Assembly (NCBI RefSeq): GCF_021130785.1
Contig: NC_060214.1
Location: 4,987,001-5,051,000 of the forward strand
DNA from: Homalodisca vitripennis
Taxonomy: Eukaryota; Arthropoda; Insecta; Hemiptera; Cicadellidae
DNA: 64,000 nt
Direction: 5' to 3'
Shown here: positions 35,701 through 44,357 of the stretch, piece after piece
How the letters are laid out: every line of letters begins with the position of its first letter
Numbering within the stretch: the stretch's first letter is position 1
Notes under the pieces: generated by a model
What the model saw: the letters and a program-made list of their open reading frames with translations, nothing else
Told to the model about the DNA's origin: nothing
Databases searched by the model: none
Position numbers and translations under genes: made by a program

Positions 35701-35899
35701 CACGGTACAAAGCTTCTCCAAAAAGACCGTCCCTGTGAGAGGGGGTCGAGCTAAAGAGACGATCGAATCGAGTGAGACGAAAACCATCACGAAGAGTCGG
35801 TACCGCGGCGGCGACTCCGATCTGAGGTACCTGGAAGGCGCGAAGTACGCCCCCAGAAACGGCGGAGTCGTCATAGAGGTGCGGAACAATCCGAAGTAG
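16397..35899 (+). CDS. Five-exon gene for a Ser/Thr/Arg-rich, probably disordered 653-residue protein
   Basis: Joining 16397-16462, 18206-18396, 21773-22207, 34147-34333 and 34817-35899 gives 1962 nt, exactly 653 codons plus TAG. Every junction has AG before and GT after, and all phases agree. The exons are GC-rich in an AT-rich setting. The predicted protein starts MELLKRRKLTYCK. It has a Pro-rich stretch (about residues 52-72), a basic amphipathic-looking segment (110-133, SLGESFRKFVGKF.. then KEKRRGKK), two GTQTP motifs (101-105 and 175-179), and a long Ser/Thr/Arg/Asn-rich C-terminal half with RSKSF near 363-367 and a PPPLKSP-type proline motif near 395. No enzyme domain, signal peptide or membrane segment is visible. 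I do not recognise the family. A cytoskeletal or membrane-associated scaffold would fit the composition but is inference. Introns are 1.7, 3.4, 11.9 and 0.5 kb. Confidence 0.72.
16463..18205 (+). other. Intron 1 (1.74 kb)
   Basis: Bounded by GTAGGT and by TCTGTCCTTGTTGTAG. It contains no obvious satellite. A short direct duplication at about 17630-17710 repeats CTGCTTGCGGTGG and GATGGTTCATAAACTA. The open frames inside it look random. Confidence 0.55.
18206..18396 (+). CDS. Exon 2 (residues 23-86)
   Basis: The acceptor is pyrimidine-rich and ends TTGTAG at 18205; the donor is AACAAG|GTCAGT. The frame reads RDDDRYTSDDQR.., then QREYHQRLEEPAP.., then a Pro/Ser-rich stretch (PPSPRATPSPHPHTPPP) and ends ..KVYQRT with a split Arg codon (AG|G) completed by exon 3. 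An in-frame stop (TAG) forms the splice acceptor itself, which supports the boundary. Confidence 0.8.
19448..19475. repeat. (GT)n microsatellite
   Basis: About 14 GT units immediately left of the 130-bp array, in intron 2. Confidence 0.95.
19497..21665. repeat. 130-bp intronic minisatellite, about 17 units
   Basis: The unit begins TATTCTAGTTAAACTCTGAC and includes GAACCTGTGGAATGGTAATA and TATTATTATTGATTGTATTC. Starts at 19497, 19627, 19757 and 19887 give a period of 130 bp. Some units lack GGTAAT and are 124 bp (for example near 19967 and 20481). Those two lie 514 bp apart (three 130-bp units plus one 124-bp unit), indicating a four-unit higher-order repeat. Internal units are nearly identical while the outer ones differ, the pattern expected from unequal exchange. 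Confidence 0.97.
21773..22207 (+). CDS. Exon 3 (residues 86-231), basic patch and two TQT motifs
   Basis: The acceptor is CGTTTTTTACAG and the donor CGCCAG|GTCAGT. The first base completes the split Arg codon and the exon ends with AG of another split Arg codon. It reads FAADIPPARTKAAQGTQTP.., then the basic block LGESFRKFVGKFR..KEKRRGKK, then PRLGRHRDSGTQTPG and a charged end ..RRQRRGSEDDRN. The opposite-strand 141-codon frame here is a shadow caused by the high GC content. Confidence 0.88.
22910..23110. other. GC-rich patch inside intron 3, possible alternative promoter
   Basis: The GC content rises abruptly (GGAGTGGGGGCGGGGGACTC near 22972 and GGCGGCGCCCGC near 23065) compared with flanks rich in A and T. 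It resembles the leader at 16081-16396 in composition only. No start codon plus splice donor pair stood out, so function is open. Confidence 0.3.
23111..25100. other. Intronic AT-rich DNA, nothing recognised
   Basis: The open frames at 23432-23692 and 23744-24016 have no recognisable motif. A short block, AAGAGGTATTCTCATTGT, is shared with 19239-19258, hinting at a dispersed repeat fragment. Confidence 0.35.
25105..26215. repeat. 134-bp tandem array, about 8.5 units
   Basis: The unit contains AAAGGAGGCAATCTTTCCAA, then GGTCCTTACACATTGTGGAA, then GTTGATGAATCTCCAATGAT, then ATTAGTTATACAAATTTAA. The GTGAATCTCC/GATGAATCTCC block recurs near 25203, 25333, 25467 and 25602, so unit length is 130-135 bp. 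Outer units are more diverged. Confidence 0.95.
26532..26561. repeat. (TA)n microsatellite
   Basis: About 15 TA units in intron 3. Confidence 0.95.
26683..26739. repeat. (TA)n microsatellite
   Basis: About 28 TA units in intron 3, 120 bp after the previous run. Confidence 0.95.
27310..27480 (-). repeat. Dispersed repeat family A, copy 2
   Basis: The reverse complement aligns to 2600-2775: GGCAAATGTCCGGAAAAATC, GTTACTGATT, and a core CTGAAGA then stem GAGAT/ATCTC then GAAAC (plus-strand coordinates about 27381-27416). One stem base differs from the other copies (AATCTC for GATCTC). Confidence 0.75.
27490..28380. other. Intronic DNA, nothing recognised
   Basis: Unique-looking sequence without a supported exon. 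Confidence 0.35.
28383..29285 (-). mobile_element. Helitron-like non-autonomous element
   Basis: On the minus strand the element ends GCGTGCGAAGCCGCGGGCAA then CTGCTAG followed by T at 28382. That is the short CCGCGG-centred palindrome followed by CTAG|T expected at a Helitron 3' end. About 0.9 kb away, near 29236-29285, the complement carries the block around AAAATCGGTCCAGTCGTTTA that is common near the starts of related insect elements. The 5' TC boundary is eroded, so the outer limit is approximate. There is no coding capacity. An alternative is an unrelated non-autonomous element sharing the same end. Confidence 0.5.
29450..29820. other. GC-rich patch in intron 3 with open frames on both strands
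   Basis: A 154-codon minus frame and a 97-codon plus frame overlap in GC-rich sequence with many CpG (for example GTCGCTGTTCGCGTATCGC near 29651). Neither frame shows a known motif. The composition differs sharply from both flanks, as for a transposon fragment or a regulatory island. Confidence 0.35.
29821..30690. other. Intronic AT-rich DNA, nothing recognised
   Basis: No supported gene or repeat. Confidence 0.35.
30705..30990. repeat. Two-copy direct repeat of about 125 bp
   Basis: The block CAATTTGATTGTGGTCGAAC, then TACTGTAC.GGTCACTTTGCT.., then TTAGCACATTTTAG.CAAA, then GTGTATGG occurs at about 30723-30832 and 30850-30955. A third partial start (TTACCCATTCAATCG) follows near 30971. Confidence 0.85.
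31000..31690. other. Intronic, mixed composition, nothing certain
   Basis: Moderately GC-richer than the surroundings at 31000-31560. Short frames occur on both strands without recognisable motifs. It could belong to the same decayed element as the next segment. Confidence 0.3.
31677..31914 (-). pseudogene. Decayed coding fragment, possibly Penelope-like
   Basis: An 88-codon minus-strand frame (31943-31677) reads ..VTHAGVVFNPHPGTDCKK.., weakly reminiscent of the segment between RT and the GIY-YIG nuclease of Penelope-like elements. It is immediately followed, on the same strand, by repeat family A copy 3. The GIY and catalytic residues were not seen, so this is a low-confidence suggestion. 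Confidence 0.22.
31915..32045 (-). repeat. Dispersed repeat family A, copy 3
   Basis: The reverse complement matches copies 1 and 2: AAATGTCCGGAAAA, TAGTGTTACTGATT, and the core CTGAAGA then GAGATC..GATCTC then GAAAC (plus coordinates about 31975-32010). The flank beyond it (32045-32330), including CATGTTGCCTGTCAACTTC, may be part of the same element but is not shared with the other copies here. Confidence 0.75.
32046..32690. other. Intronic DNA, nothing recognised
   Basis: No supported exon or repeat apart from the possible extension of repeat A. Confidence 0.35.
32702..32763. other. GC-rich imperfect hairpin
   Basis: GCGCCAGC (32702-32709) pairs with GCTGGCGC (32756-32763), and inside it CTGTC (32715-32719) pairs with GACAG (32742-32746) around a 22-nt loop. 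This is the strongest short inverted repeat noticed in intron 3. It may be a structured RNA, a transposon end or chance. Confidence 0.5.
32764..34146. other. 3' part of intron 3, nothing recognised
   Basis: AT-rich sequence ending in the acceptor TTATTATTTTCCAG at 34133-34146. Short frames only. Confidence 0.4.
34147..34333 (+). CDS. Exon 4 (residues 231-293)
   Basis: The first base completes the split Arg codon. The exon then reads NQQMSTNGVSTSTLGRFSKS.. and ends ..DEHRAKKQ at AAACAG|GTCAGT, phase 0. If this intron were retained, the frame would continue 32 codons to a stop at 34427-34429, ending ..FPKNGEVF. Confidence 0.86.
34490..34880 (+). repeat. Three tandem copies of the exon-5 acceptor and its first coding bases
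   Basis: A unit of 132-133 bp contains TTTCGTGATATTTTGTCTGA.., GTTCCAG and GTGTTC.TAACG.. then GTCGTCCTCGCCGCACG. Acceptor AGs lie at 34550-34551, 34682-34683 and 34815-34816. The third is used for the long exon 5. From the first, the frame reads VFVTSSNVRDC.. for 33 codons to a stop; from the second, VFITKSNVERVSSSPHEW.. for 29 codons to a stop. Copy 1 also has AAC|GTAAGA at 34570-34578, so a 21-nt in-frame microexon (34552-34572) is possible. Confidence 0.9.
34817..35899 (+). CDS. Exon 5 (residues 294-653 and stop), long low-complexity C-terminal half
   Basis: The acceptor is GATGTTCCAG and phase is 0. It reads VFVTKSNVERVSSSPHGWES.. and continues as a Ser/Thr/Arg/Asn-rich chain with PARTYRSSLLRSKSFNVHG, PPPLKSPGIV, a more hydrophobic KKKIFMKNLQDRAPELFKTL segment, several S/T-P sites (SPTSP, STPLK) and the end ..VVIEVRNNPK before TAG at 35897. 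It is GC-rich throughout, so opposite-strand frames of 83-105 codons are shadows. Many RxxS and S/T-P sites suggest phosphorylation (inference). Confidence 0.9.
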   Translation: MFVTKSNVERVSSSPHGWESQRYTKPNGAGSHPSNSSSMINVSIVNKTTPPSSALGPAKPARTYRSSLLRSKSFNVHGGDVGLDFNSVHKSNPQLHRLDESPPPLKSPGIVTSISRSTKDLSQAVEEEDYRRPFNYNDHSFAKSTGHVNGYTNSRTVHDTKKKIFMKNLQDRAPELFKTLHGSEVEETRKMSPDIDDRPGRLYTSTPLKNGNRMVEYSSSFRSSNTSSPLVNGSERVHSPTSPTYTTSITHTPSFRNGGEVVNRSVVRRGSNDDYSETVRFTSKSDDPLRPSVTNTVQSFSKKTVPVRGGRAKETIESSETKTITKSRYRGGDSDLRYLEGAKYAPRNGGVVIEVRNNPK

Positions 35900-36680
35900 C
35901 TTTAGTTCCAGTCTTGTACATACTCGTAGATTAAACCATTAATAGGTGTATTCTAGTGGACAATAACTCGCAGAATAATACTGAGCCGGAGCGTGTAAAG
36001 CGTAATGTATTCACAAAGTAACACGTGGACGTATCCATATCTTTCACACCTGTCAAGGTCACGATTGTCGTACAAATCAATGCCTCACCACTTCTGACTG
36101 AAAGGACGATTCAGTTGTGTAAAGTTAAGTGAGTATCTATGAAACATAAATGCCCCACGAAAATTATTTATTTTAAAATATTTAATTACTTATAAAATAA
36201 TAACTATTGGTGCTAATAACGAGTAATAATTGTGTCCCTGTGATTATGTTGCTATAATAAATGTTGTTTTGTTATTTACCTACTGTAATTATATTATTTT
36301 GTTGTTTTGTGCCATTTCCTAGTTTCTATAGTGTCATACTACTTGCGAGTATTTCACACTTCGTAAAGATTAAATAAACTTTATTGTTGTTGTCATCTTT
36401 TGGAATAAATTCATAGAATAATAATACCCTTCATGCTTAAGACAGATATCAGCTTTTTTGCAATTCATATTTAAATTTTATTGATTGTATTTAAAACCAT
36501 TTGTAAATATAAAAACAATATGTGTTGAATATAAAATACGCAGTATCACTGAAATGACAACATGATGTCTAATACTTTGAGCTTTAATTATTTGTTTTAG
36601 ATTAATTTTTGTTATAGTCTGTGTATACAATAATTTATAATGTAATATTTTTAACAAAAGAAAATAAATATTTCGTCTTT
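35900..36680 (+). other. Candidate 3' UTR with several AATAAA signals
   Basis: The sequence turns AT-rich right after the stop. AATAAA occurs near 36257, 36374, 36402 and 36663. Which one is used cannot be decided from sequence. Confidence 0.45.
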
Positions 36681-37523
36681 ATTTCTTTTCCTTATTTTTA
36701 CTTAATTACTGCAATATATGTATATATATATATTTATTGGGGTGCTACGCCACTTTAAGACCCTTATGGACAAATTGAGAAACAAACCAAAATGAATGAA
36801 AATATCATGTAAAAGGTATAAAAAGTCTCTTCAAAGTCAAAAATTAAACAATTTCGGAGAAAATCAAAAATTCAAATGAAAATAATCACATATTCATATA
36901 TTGAGAAGAATATTTTATAATCATTAGAGATAAAATTTTTTATACTCATTGATTGAAAAGAGTTAAAAAATAGATTTATATAAAACATTTTTACATTTTT
37001 GTTTCTAATCGGCGGTCTCATTTTATTACCTAAAAACAGAAATATCCACTAAATCTTTATATAAATTGAGAAACAAACAACAAATTTCCTTCAATATTCT
37101 TAAACTGTTGTAATGACAAATCTTTATTCTATGAATTTAATCAATTATTATGATTGTTATTAAGATGTATATAAAGCTAATAAAAGAATTGTGCAATTTT
37201 TTGTAAAATGGCTTATTTACATGAAAACGAAGAATTTAAAAAGTTTGAAAATTTAAAGTAAAAAAGTGCAAAACCATTGCTCGGCCTCCTTACTCTAATT
37301 TATTTCATCTCTTACTCTCTTTGCGCCTCTGACATGATCACTTCTGCCGTTTATAGGCTAGGATCTTTAATTCAGACTATAGAGAGAAGAGAGCACACTG
37401 GAATAGAAAAATGGTTTTACCAATGCATACTAGTTGCTTTGAACTGTGCATTTGATAAGTATGGCCACCCCTTATCAAATAGTACACAAGGCAACCCCTT
37501 GGTCAGAGAGAAGCCATATCTCA

Positions 37524-37564
<41 letters not shown>

Positions 37565-39540
37565 TCAACAAATATAATGGCCACTAGAGAATTACTCATT
37601 TTACAACACATTTATAAACATAATTTGAAATAAACAAATAAAACATTTTATGTATATTCAGATATGTAAAATTCTCTGTTATTATAATAAACAAAACAAT
37701 ATACGAAAACATAATCCTTGAAATTGCACAATTAACAATCTATGTTACCGACATTTTAGTTTATTTTAGTTCCGAAAGAACGCACTACGTGTATTACAGG
37801 TTTCGGAAACTACTTTACCATCAAGAAAATCGTAGTTTTATCAATAGTGAATATCGAATGGTTTGCGACCAATATTGGAACTGTTACAGTTTAAAATTAG
37901 TATATGAAATGAGTGAAAAATCAAGATTTCTTTTAAAATTCGTAGCTCAAAACCTACTAAACCGATTTTAATGAAATTTGGTACACATATATTAAATACT
38001 TAACTCTTTCGACGTAACTTATCCACGAGGGTGAAATCACCCCCTATTTCTTAATATTCATATAAAAATAATTATCAGAGAATATTTGAAACTTTAAAAA
38101 CGACCGATTTATTAAAATTTAATGAAAATGACATAATTTCCAAATCTACCATAATCATCCCTTATCTTAAAATTCATAAGATACATAAACCTATAGAACT
38201 ATTTGAGCTTTTTTGATGAAATTTGGTATACAGAATCAGTAAATATTACAGTATTTTTTAAATCATCACTTGTGGTCCAACCCTTAAGATTAACTTAAAA
38301 AAAAGATTTTTCCTAATATCATCACCATTTTCAAAATGTTTGTATCAAATTTTAAATGTATACTTTTATCAATGTATTTAACAATTCTGTACAGTTTTAA
38401 AATTATCCGATAAATAATACAGAAAATAACACGATTTTTTCAAACAAATTTTTGAATTTTTCTAATACATAATATACAGCTATTTAATTAGTTGTCATGA
38501 CCAATTAAGTTATTAAACTGGTCTGTTATGTATTATGCATAGGCAATTATTGGCTTATGCTATTAAACGCTATTATTTATCAAATCTAATACAAATCTTA
38601 TATATTGTATATAAATATTAGCTCTGATAATGGCAATTAAGAAATACCTGGCTATGTGTTTATTATGTATAATCAGCAAAAACAATAAAAAGCAGCTGCT
38701 AATAAATAGAATGTATGTAGCATATATCACAATTATTGGCGTCTTAAATGCATCATTTGACTGTCCGCAACACTAAATAATTGTGGAATTGCCTTTCTTC
38801 ATATAGGAGACGTTAAAAAACCGTACTTTCTTTGCTTTAGTTTTGGATAGAGTATCTAAGTTTATTCTGAGGTTTGTGTAGTCAAAATATTGTCAGCTTT
38901 ATTTATCCAAAGTATTAAGATCCAAACCAAAATCTGTAGTTAGAAATAAAATATAATTCGATGGACTTAATTTAAAATATTTAACAAAAGGTTTTAATCA
39001 TTATTTACATTAATCATAATTTGTGTTCACATACAAAAACAGGCGTGTATTAATTAAAATATATCTGTTTTTACCTAACGTAAGGAATAATTTTTAAAAG
39101 CCATTTCTTAAGTTCTTGGTGAAGAGCTGATTTAATACTTCGAATCTACTTATAAGGGTAATACTGTTTTAATTATTGAGTGTGAACATAAAGGTAAACC
39201 AATGATCAATCAATAACAAATCGATTACGTTAAAGTACGAGTAAAAGTAGACGAAACATTCACCGTAAAAGGTAATTTAATACTTATCAATCGTCGGTAG
39301 AACTTAATATATTAATTTTAATTTCATTTATACATTATTAATAAAATTATGTTTTGATTATTAGGTTACACACCATATATCTGGTCATATGCAGCATAAG
39401 CGAAGACTTAATTATTTCATATTCTACATAAGTATTAGACAATTTACCAAGGACTATGATTTAACCTTGTTTGTTATAGTGAATTCTTTGGAATGTTCCC
39501 TCCCGTCACTTTCTGTGACACTGTTGTCGTTTTTCAAAGC
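36681..39540. other. AT-rich intergenic DNA with TA microsatellites and repeat fragments
   Basis: TA runs lie at 36718-36733 and 37528-37559. AAATTGAGAAACAAAC occurs at about 36773 and 37066. A block AAACCGATTTTAATGAAATT near 37957 (partly repeated near 38215 as TTTGATGAAATTTGGTATAC) resembles transposon-derived filler seen in many insect genomes. No gene supported. Confidence 0.4.
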
Positions 39541-39549
39541 CATGTTAAC

Positions 39550-40600
39550 CAGTCGGGCCCCTTTGGCTGAGTAAACTACCTTGACCCGATCATATGGTTA
39601 AATGACAATTAACTGAGTGGGATATTTTTAGTGTTATCGAAGGCTGTAGGTTGTTTTGTCTTTATTTTCATTTCTACATGGCAAAAAATTGTTTAGGATG
39701 GTTCATGTCTCTCCAGAGAATTTGGCTGAGCTTTAGCAAAGTCTATAACTCATGGATATATCTAGAGGTTAAGTAGAGATATATACTATAAATGTTTCAT
39801 ATAACCTAATTTCAATATGAACAACATGTTTTATGATAGTGCATGTACCTCTAAGCTATAAGATATTTGGGTGAGCGCTATTTAAGAAAAGCTATAGACA
39901 TTTCAACTCACCACTAAAGCCTTGCAGTCCTCTGTATATCATTAATGACAAAGCCAACTAGACTAGAATTATTAGCTGAGAATATTATCGAAGCCTATCA
40001 ACCGTTGGGTTGGAACAATTCCATTTCTGTACATTGGACTAATGAGTAAACAAAATTAACCCAATCATTTGAGATTTTAACAAGCAACATTATTCATAGA
40101 GTTAGAAAAGGGGTGAATAGGCAATTTCAAAACTTGGTAAAAAATATTATTTCAGCATAACTTTGCGTTGTAATACCCTCTTAGCTCACAGGAACTTTTA
40201 TTATTAGAACACTGCTATGGAACCTAATTCAATGAACAAAAATGGTAATGCATTATGTAGCAAGACATCTAGAGAAATATTTCACCTCTTGACTACATTT
40301 TTTCGTGGCTCTTCGTTTTGACATACACAAGAATGTGATCTATGATTGTGCATATCCAACAATGAAGTTTGGCTGAGCGTCATTGAAGATTATAACTCAG
40401 TAGGCTAACATAGTTTCTTTTTTACCTGTCAAAGGAGTTGCAAAAATGTCTTTACGATTGTTCGTCTTCCTATCTGTTAGCAGGACAGCTTGAGCATGAA
40501 ATGAGCTATAGATTACAAAGCTTGCATGCAACCTGCTACATGAAACATGGTGTGATGTACTCCTACCTTGTTGGCTGAGCGTTAGCGAAGCATATCACTC
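39550..40600. repeat. Degenerate repeated block around TTTGGCTGAGC
   Basis: Related segments TTTGGCTGAGCTTTAGCAAA (39721), TTTGGGTGAGCGCTATTTAA (39866), TTTGGCTGAGCGTCATTGAA (40369) and TTGGCTGAGCGTTAGCGAAG (40571), each followed by ..TATAACTC-like sequence, recur at irregular spacing. They are old tandem or nested copies of one unit. No coding function is seen. Confidence 0.5.
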
Positions 40601-41700
40601 GTGGGGCTGGACAAGTTTCGTACGTGTTGGAGGGCAGTGATTTGACCAATTTGGAAAAGTGAGTTGTATTTGCATGTCGAGGGAGTAGTATATAACTTTG
40701 AGGGATCTGCTGCTGAATATGTCTCTTGTGGCTGTAGTTACAAACTTCAGAAGACGGCTGGCTTGGTTTACCACATATGTGCTCCTTGGAAGAGATCAGA
40801 CAATAGAAGCACACCAATGTCACAAACGATGTCAACCCTTTTCGATGGTGCTGTCCAGAAGCTTGTTCTGGAAATCAAGGCCAATTTTCCTCCTCCTGAA
40901 ATATACCACGAAACTCTTCTTGATGTTGACAACCATGTAGTTCTCTTGACACCGTCTTCACAATGCCCTCTTCAAGAGCAACACAGTTCTCTCCGTTCTC
41001 CACAAAAATCTTCGTGTTGTCTGCAAAAAGTAAGGCATTTGCAGACAGGTAGGTCACCACATCATATGTGTAGATGTTGGACAGAGAACCCTGTAGTACT
41101 CCAGATGTTGAAATGAACTCATCAGAATGTGTTGATTCTACCTGACGAAACCTTCTGCTAGTAAGGTATGAGGAGTACCACTCCTGGAGAGACCCTTCGA
41201 CTACATATCATCTTAGCTTGTTCAGGAGAACTGTATGGTCCACTTTGTCAAAGGCCTTCGAGAAGTCAGTGTAGGTGGTGTCAATCTGGTTACCTCTCCC
41301 AATAGCATGGAGATGAGATGGTCTTACCGAAAAAGTCTAGGGTAAAACCTACGCTGGGAATTCGGTATCTTTGTTCTGAAAAAAGCACCCATATTGTCTA
41401 GGAGAAGGTTCTCAAACATTTTAGCAATACTCGAAAGGATTGTGACCAGTCTGTGTAATATTGTATGTGGCTTCGATCCGCTGACTTAAATTAGTGTAAC
41501 CTGTCATTTTTGAGAATGTCGAAGAAGACATCTGCTGCTAGTGACACATTGCATAGGTCAGTTCAGTGTAGATCAAGTAGATCACTGCAGTGTCAAAGGA
41601 CGAAGGGGAGAATCCATCTAAACCATTGCCTTTTTTTGAGTCCAGTGCATCAAAATTTGTTTTTACATCTTGTTTCTTAAAGGGGCACCCCAACCAAGTC
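40601..41700 (-). mobile_element. Non-LTR retrotransposon reverse-transcriptase remnant
   Basis: From high to low coordinate on the minus strand, ordered RT blocks appear: KKGNGLDGFSPSSFD (about 41640), then RLVTILSSIAKMFENLLLDN (41450-41390), then TYTDFSKAFDKVDHTVLLNK (41275-41215), the palm motif A region, then LLFADNTKIF (41035-41005), where the catalytic YADD-like box has become FADN, and then NENYMVVNIKKSFVVYF-like thumb sequence near 40940-40890, continuing to about 40610. Frameshifts separate the blocks. The altered catalytic box and frameshifts show a dead copy. Motif order places it in the Jockey/CR1-like group; the clade is uncertain. Confidence 0.88.
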
Positions 41701-41819
41701 TCAATATTATCATTCTGAGATGGTAAAGTGAAGACGGATGATCGTTATGTACATTTAAATTTGATAGTACACACTTTTATTATACGGTACCTCTCTATAT
41801 GGAAAGCGATTTAAAAGCA

Positions 41820-42115
41820 AGTGGTAGACACTTTTCAATAACCTAAAGTAAAGGAAGGAGAACTTAGTACATGCAACAAAACGCCATAAAAATTAGTATT
41901 TTTTGTGGCATTTCTCAACTATCCAAGTGAAAACCAAACTTATATACAAGAATTTTAGTTTTTAAGAGAGCTATTGATACATGTAGTGAAAGTCATACCT
42001 TGCTATTTGATTATTTTAGATTTTACAAGTTTGAAGTATACTGAACTTAAACTATTCTTCAAAATTGGAAGTCTAGCAAATGTAATATATCTGTAGAAAG
42101 ATAAAGTTGGTTAAC
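41820..42115 (+). repeat. Diverged repeat B, copy 1
   Basis: It shares GGCATTTCTCAAC.ATCCAAG, then AGAGAGCTATTGATA, then GTCATACCTTGCTATTTGA, in the same order and orientation, with 43640-43920. The two copies differ at many sites and by small indels. Confidence 0.75.
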
Positions 42116-42965
42116 ATTATAAAATTTTTGATTACGATAATATTGATTTGAGAAAAAATAAATATAGATCTAATAATAATGGTAATAATTAAGAGCATAT
42201 ACATTTCAGGAATCAGAGACATTTAAGTGCTTTTATTTAAAAAAATGGAATCTTCAATATAGTTCAATATTACAATTTTTGCTTACTTTAATAACACATC
42301 TCTTATTCAGTATTTTACACCACTATTGAATGAACTTTATTTAACTAAAAGCGATAATATGTGTCAACCTCTATCACAAACCACCAAGAGGACAGGATGA
42401 GGAGTGGGTGGGGGAGAGGAGGGGAGGGTTCTGGTATGTGTGCCACTCGCCAGCACATGGAGCATAGTGTTATAGTAATATAATAACCGGTGGAACTACA
42501 TGACCTAGGTAAATGATAGAGAGTGAATGCAGTCGTAATGATGATAGCCTTTACCATGTTACATCTACTGCCAGTGCTTTCACAGCATTCTTCTAACTGC
42601 CCGAAACAAATAAATTAAAATTAATAAACAGAAATTCTAGCAATCATTGCAACACTGTTTATTGTTTCTATGGTAATTTAAAATAAAAATGTATTCTAAA
42701 TTCAAAAATTGAAATGTCAACATGCTCAAATGTTTAGGTCCTATATGATGATTTTCTTCATCCCAGCTGTGCACAAATTATTTTAAATTGCCCTCCACAA
42801 GAATGGTGATCAGTTACAGAGATGGTATTAGATTGTCGTATAGTGAATACCCCATTTTAATGGGCCAAGAAGAAAGTGCCACCTCTGGTTCAAGATGGCC
42901 AGAGGTGATTGTATGGTACCTAGACGGAGAGTGCAATATAGAGAAGGGTGGAGGATATGAATCAT
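42116..42965. other. AT-rich DNA, nothing recognised
   Basis: A G-rich tract (42400-42430) is the only compositional feature. No gene supported. Confidence 0.35.
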
Positions 42966-42971
42966 ACTCCA

Positions 42972-43256
42972 GTGTTACGCTCTGCTGGTCCAAGACTCCA
43001 TGGAAGACAGCATTGCAGAAATTCGTTGTGATACGCTCCTGCCTGTGTGCCGCTCTGCTGGTCCAAGACTCCATGGAAGACAGCATTGCAGAAATTCGTT
43101 TGTGATACGCTCCTGCCTGTGTTACGCTCTGCTGGTCCAAGACTCCATGGAAGACAGCATTGCAGAAATTCGTTGTGATACGCTCCTGCCTGTGTGCCGC
43201 TCTGCTGGTCCAAGACTCCATGGAAGACATCATTGCAGAAATTCGTTGCTTGATAC
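42972..43256. repeat. 73-bp tandem repeat, four units
   Basis: The unit is GCTCTGCTGGTCCAAGACTC, then CATGGAAGACAGCATTGCAG, then AAATTCGTTGTGATACGCTCCTG in part. CTCTGCTGG starts at 42980, 43053, 43127 and 43200. Units alternate between GTTACGC and GTGCCGC at the 5' side, so 1 and 3 and also 2 and 4 match best. Overlapping frames on both strands are repeat artefacts. Confidence 0.95.
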
Positions 43257-43639
43257 GCTTGTATACATGCACAGCTGGATCCATCAAAATTCTCTATCAA
43301 AGAGTCGTCTCAGTTTTGTAACACAAGACTGAGGGGTGGCGGAGGGTTGATGTTTATGTAACTAAGTTTACTTGATATTGTAATTATTAAAATTTGGAAT
43401 TCTGATTCTTGTAGTTTATTAATGCGTAACTTCTAGAAATAAAATAGTTATATTGAGTAAATAGAGGAATAACTAGGTCCACACAGGAATGTTTTGAAAA
43501 TGTAAGAACAGCAATCTTGTCTGAATCAAATTGGAAGTACAGTCCTCATTTTGACACAAAGTTAAATATAAATTGAATTTTTCATTATTTCTTAATTATT
43601 TCTTCACAGCTAGGTTTGAAAGAATAGTGCACAAGGAAA

Positions 43640-43920
43640 CTTTTTGAATACCCTAGGACAAAGGTAGGAGAACACAATAGTGTAGTAAATGCAATAAATC
43701 ATTTTGAAAATCAATATTTTTGGCATTTCTCAACCATCCAAGATGAAGCAAAACTTTAAACTTTAACTTTAAATGATTTTTAGTTATTGAGAGAGCTATT
43801 GATATGTTTAATGAATGTCATACCTTGCTATTTGAATTTTTTTTGTGTTGTACAAGTGAGATGAAATTTGAATATTTAAAAAAGTGGGAAATGTGACAAT
43901 TGTAACATGTATTAGAAAGA
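43640..43920 (+). repeat. Diverged repeat B, copy 2
   Basis: Colinear with 41820-42115 (see that entry). Together the pair flanks the 73-bp array. Confidence 0.75.
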
Positions 43921-44357
43921 GTACTTCTATGATAACCTTGAATAAAAGTTTGGATTTGATAAAAGGTTTAATGAAGTTACAGTAAAAAAAGTAAAACCGT
44001 ACAACTTTGACATTTTTGACTACTCTGTGTATATAAGAAACGAAATAGATTACAAACCTTTTTTCCAAATGATCAGTGAATAGAGAGTGTAACCTTTAAA
44101 ATGAGGTACAGCTCGACAAACCTTCACATTTGAAAATATTTCAGAAATGACCCCTACCAAGAAGTGCCACTTTTTGGGGTATTTCTGGTTGTTCAAAATT
44201 ATTTTCCTGAATTCTTTGGGGTTGAAATAAGGAGGTTTTAGCTAAACGAAGAAGATAGGTTTCTCGATTCAGTCGCTATAATGACAAGAAATCATTTCTG
44301 TAGACATTGATACGGATGTGGAATTGTTATACATTTTCTACGTAATTTCATAGTTAA
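43921..44357. other. Spacer before the Helitron region, nothing recognised
   Basis: AT-rich and without supported features. Confidence 0.35.

Noticed and set aside
35018..35889. Four minus-strand frames of 83-105 codons
   Set aside because: All lie opposite exon 5, whose frame, splice acceptor and phase are consistent.
37277..37633. 118-codon + frame as a gene
   Set aside because: It includes a TA microsatellite, and the remainder has no motif or splice support.
42814..43332. Overlapping 105-157 codon frames on both strands
   Set aside because: Driven by the four-unit 73-bp repeat. Frames on both strands shift between units.
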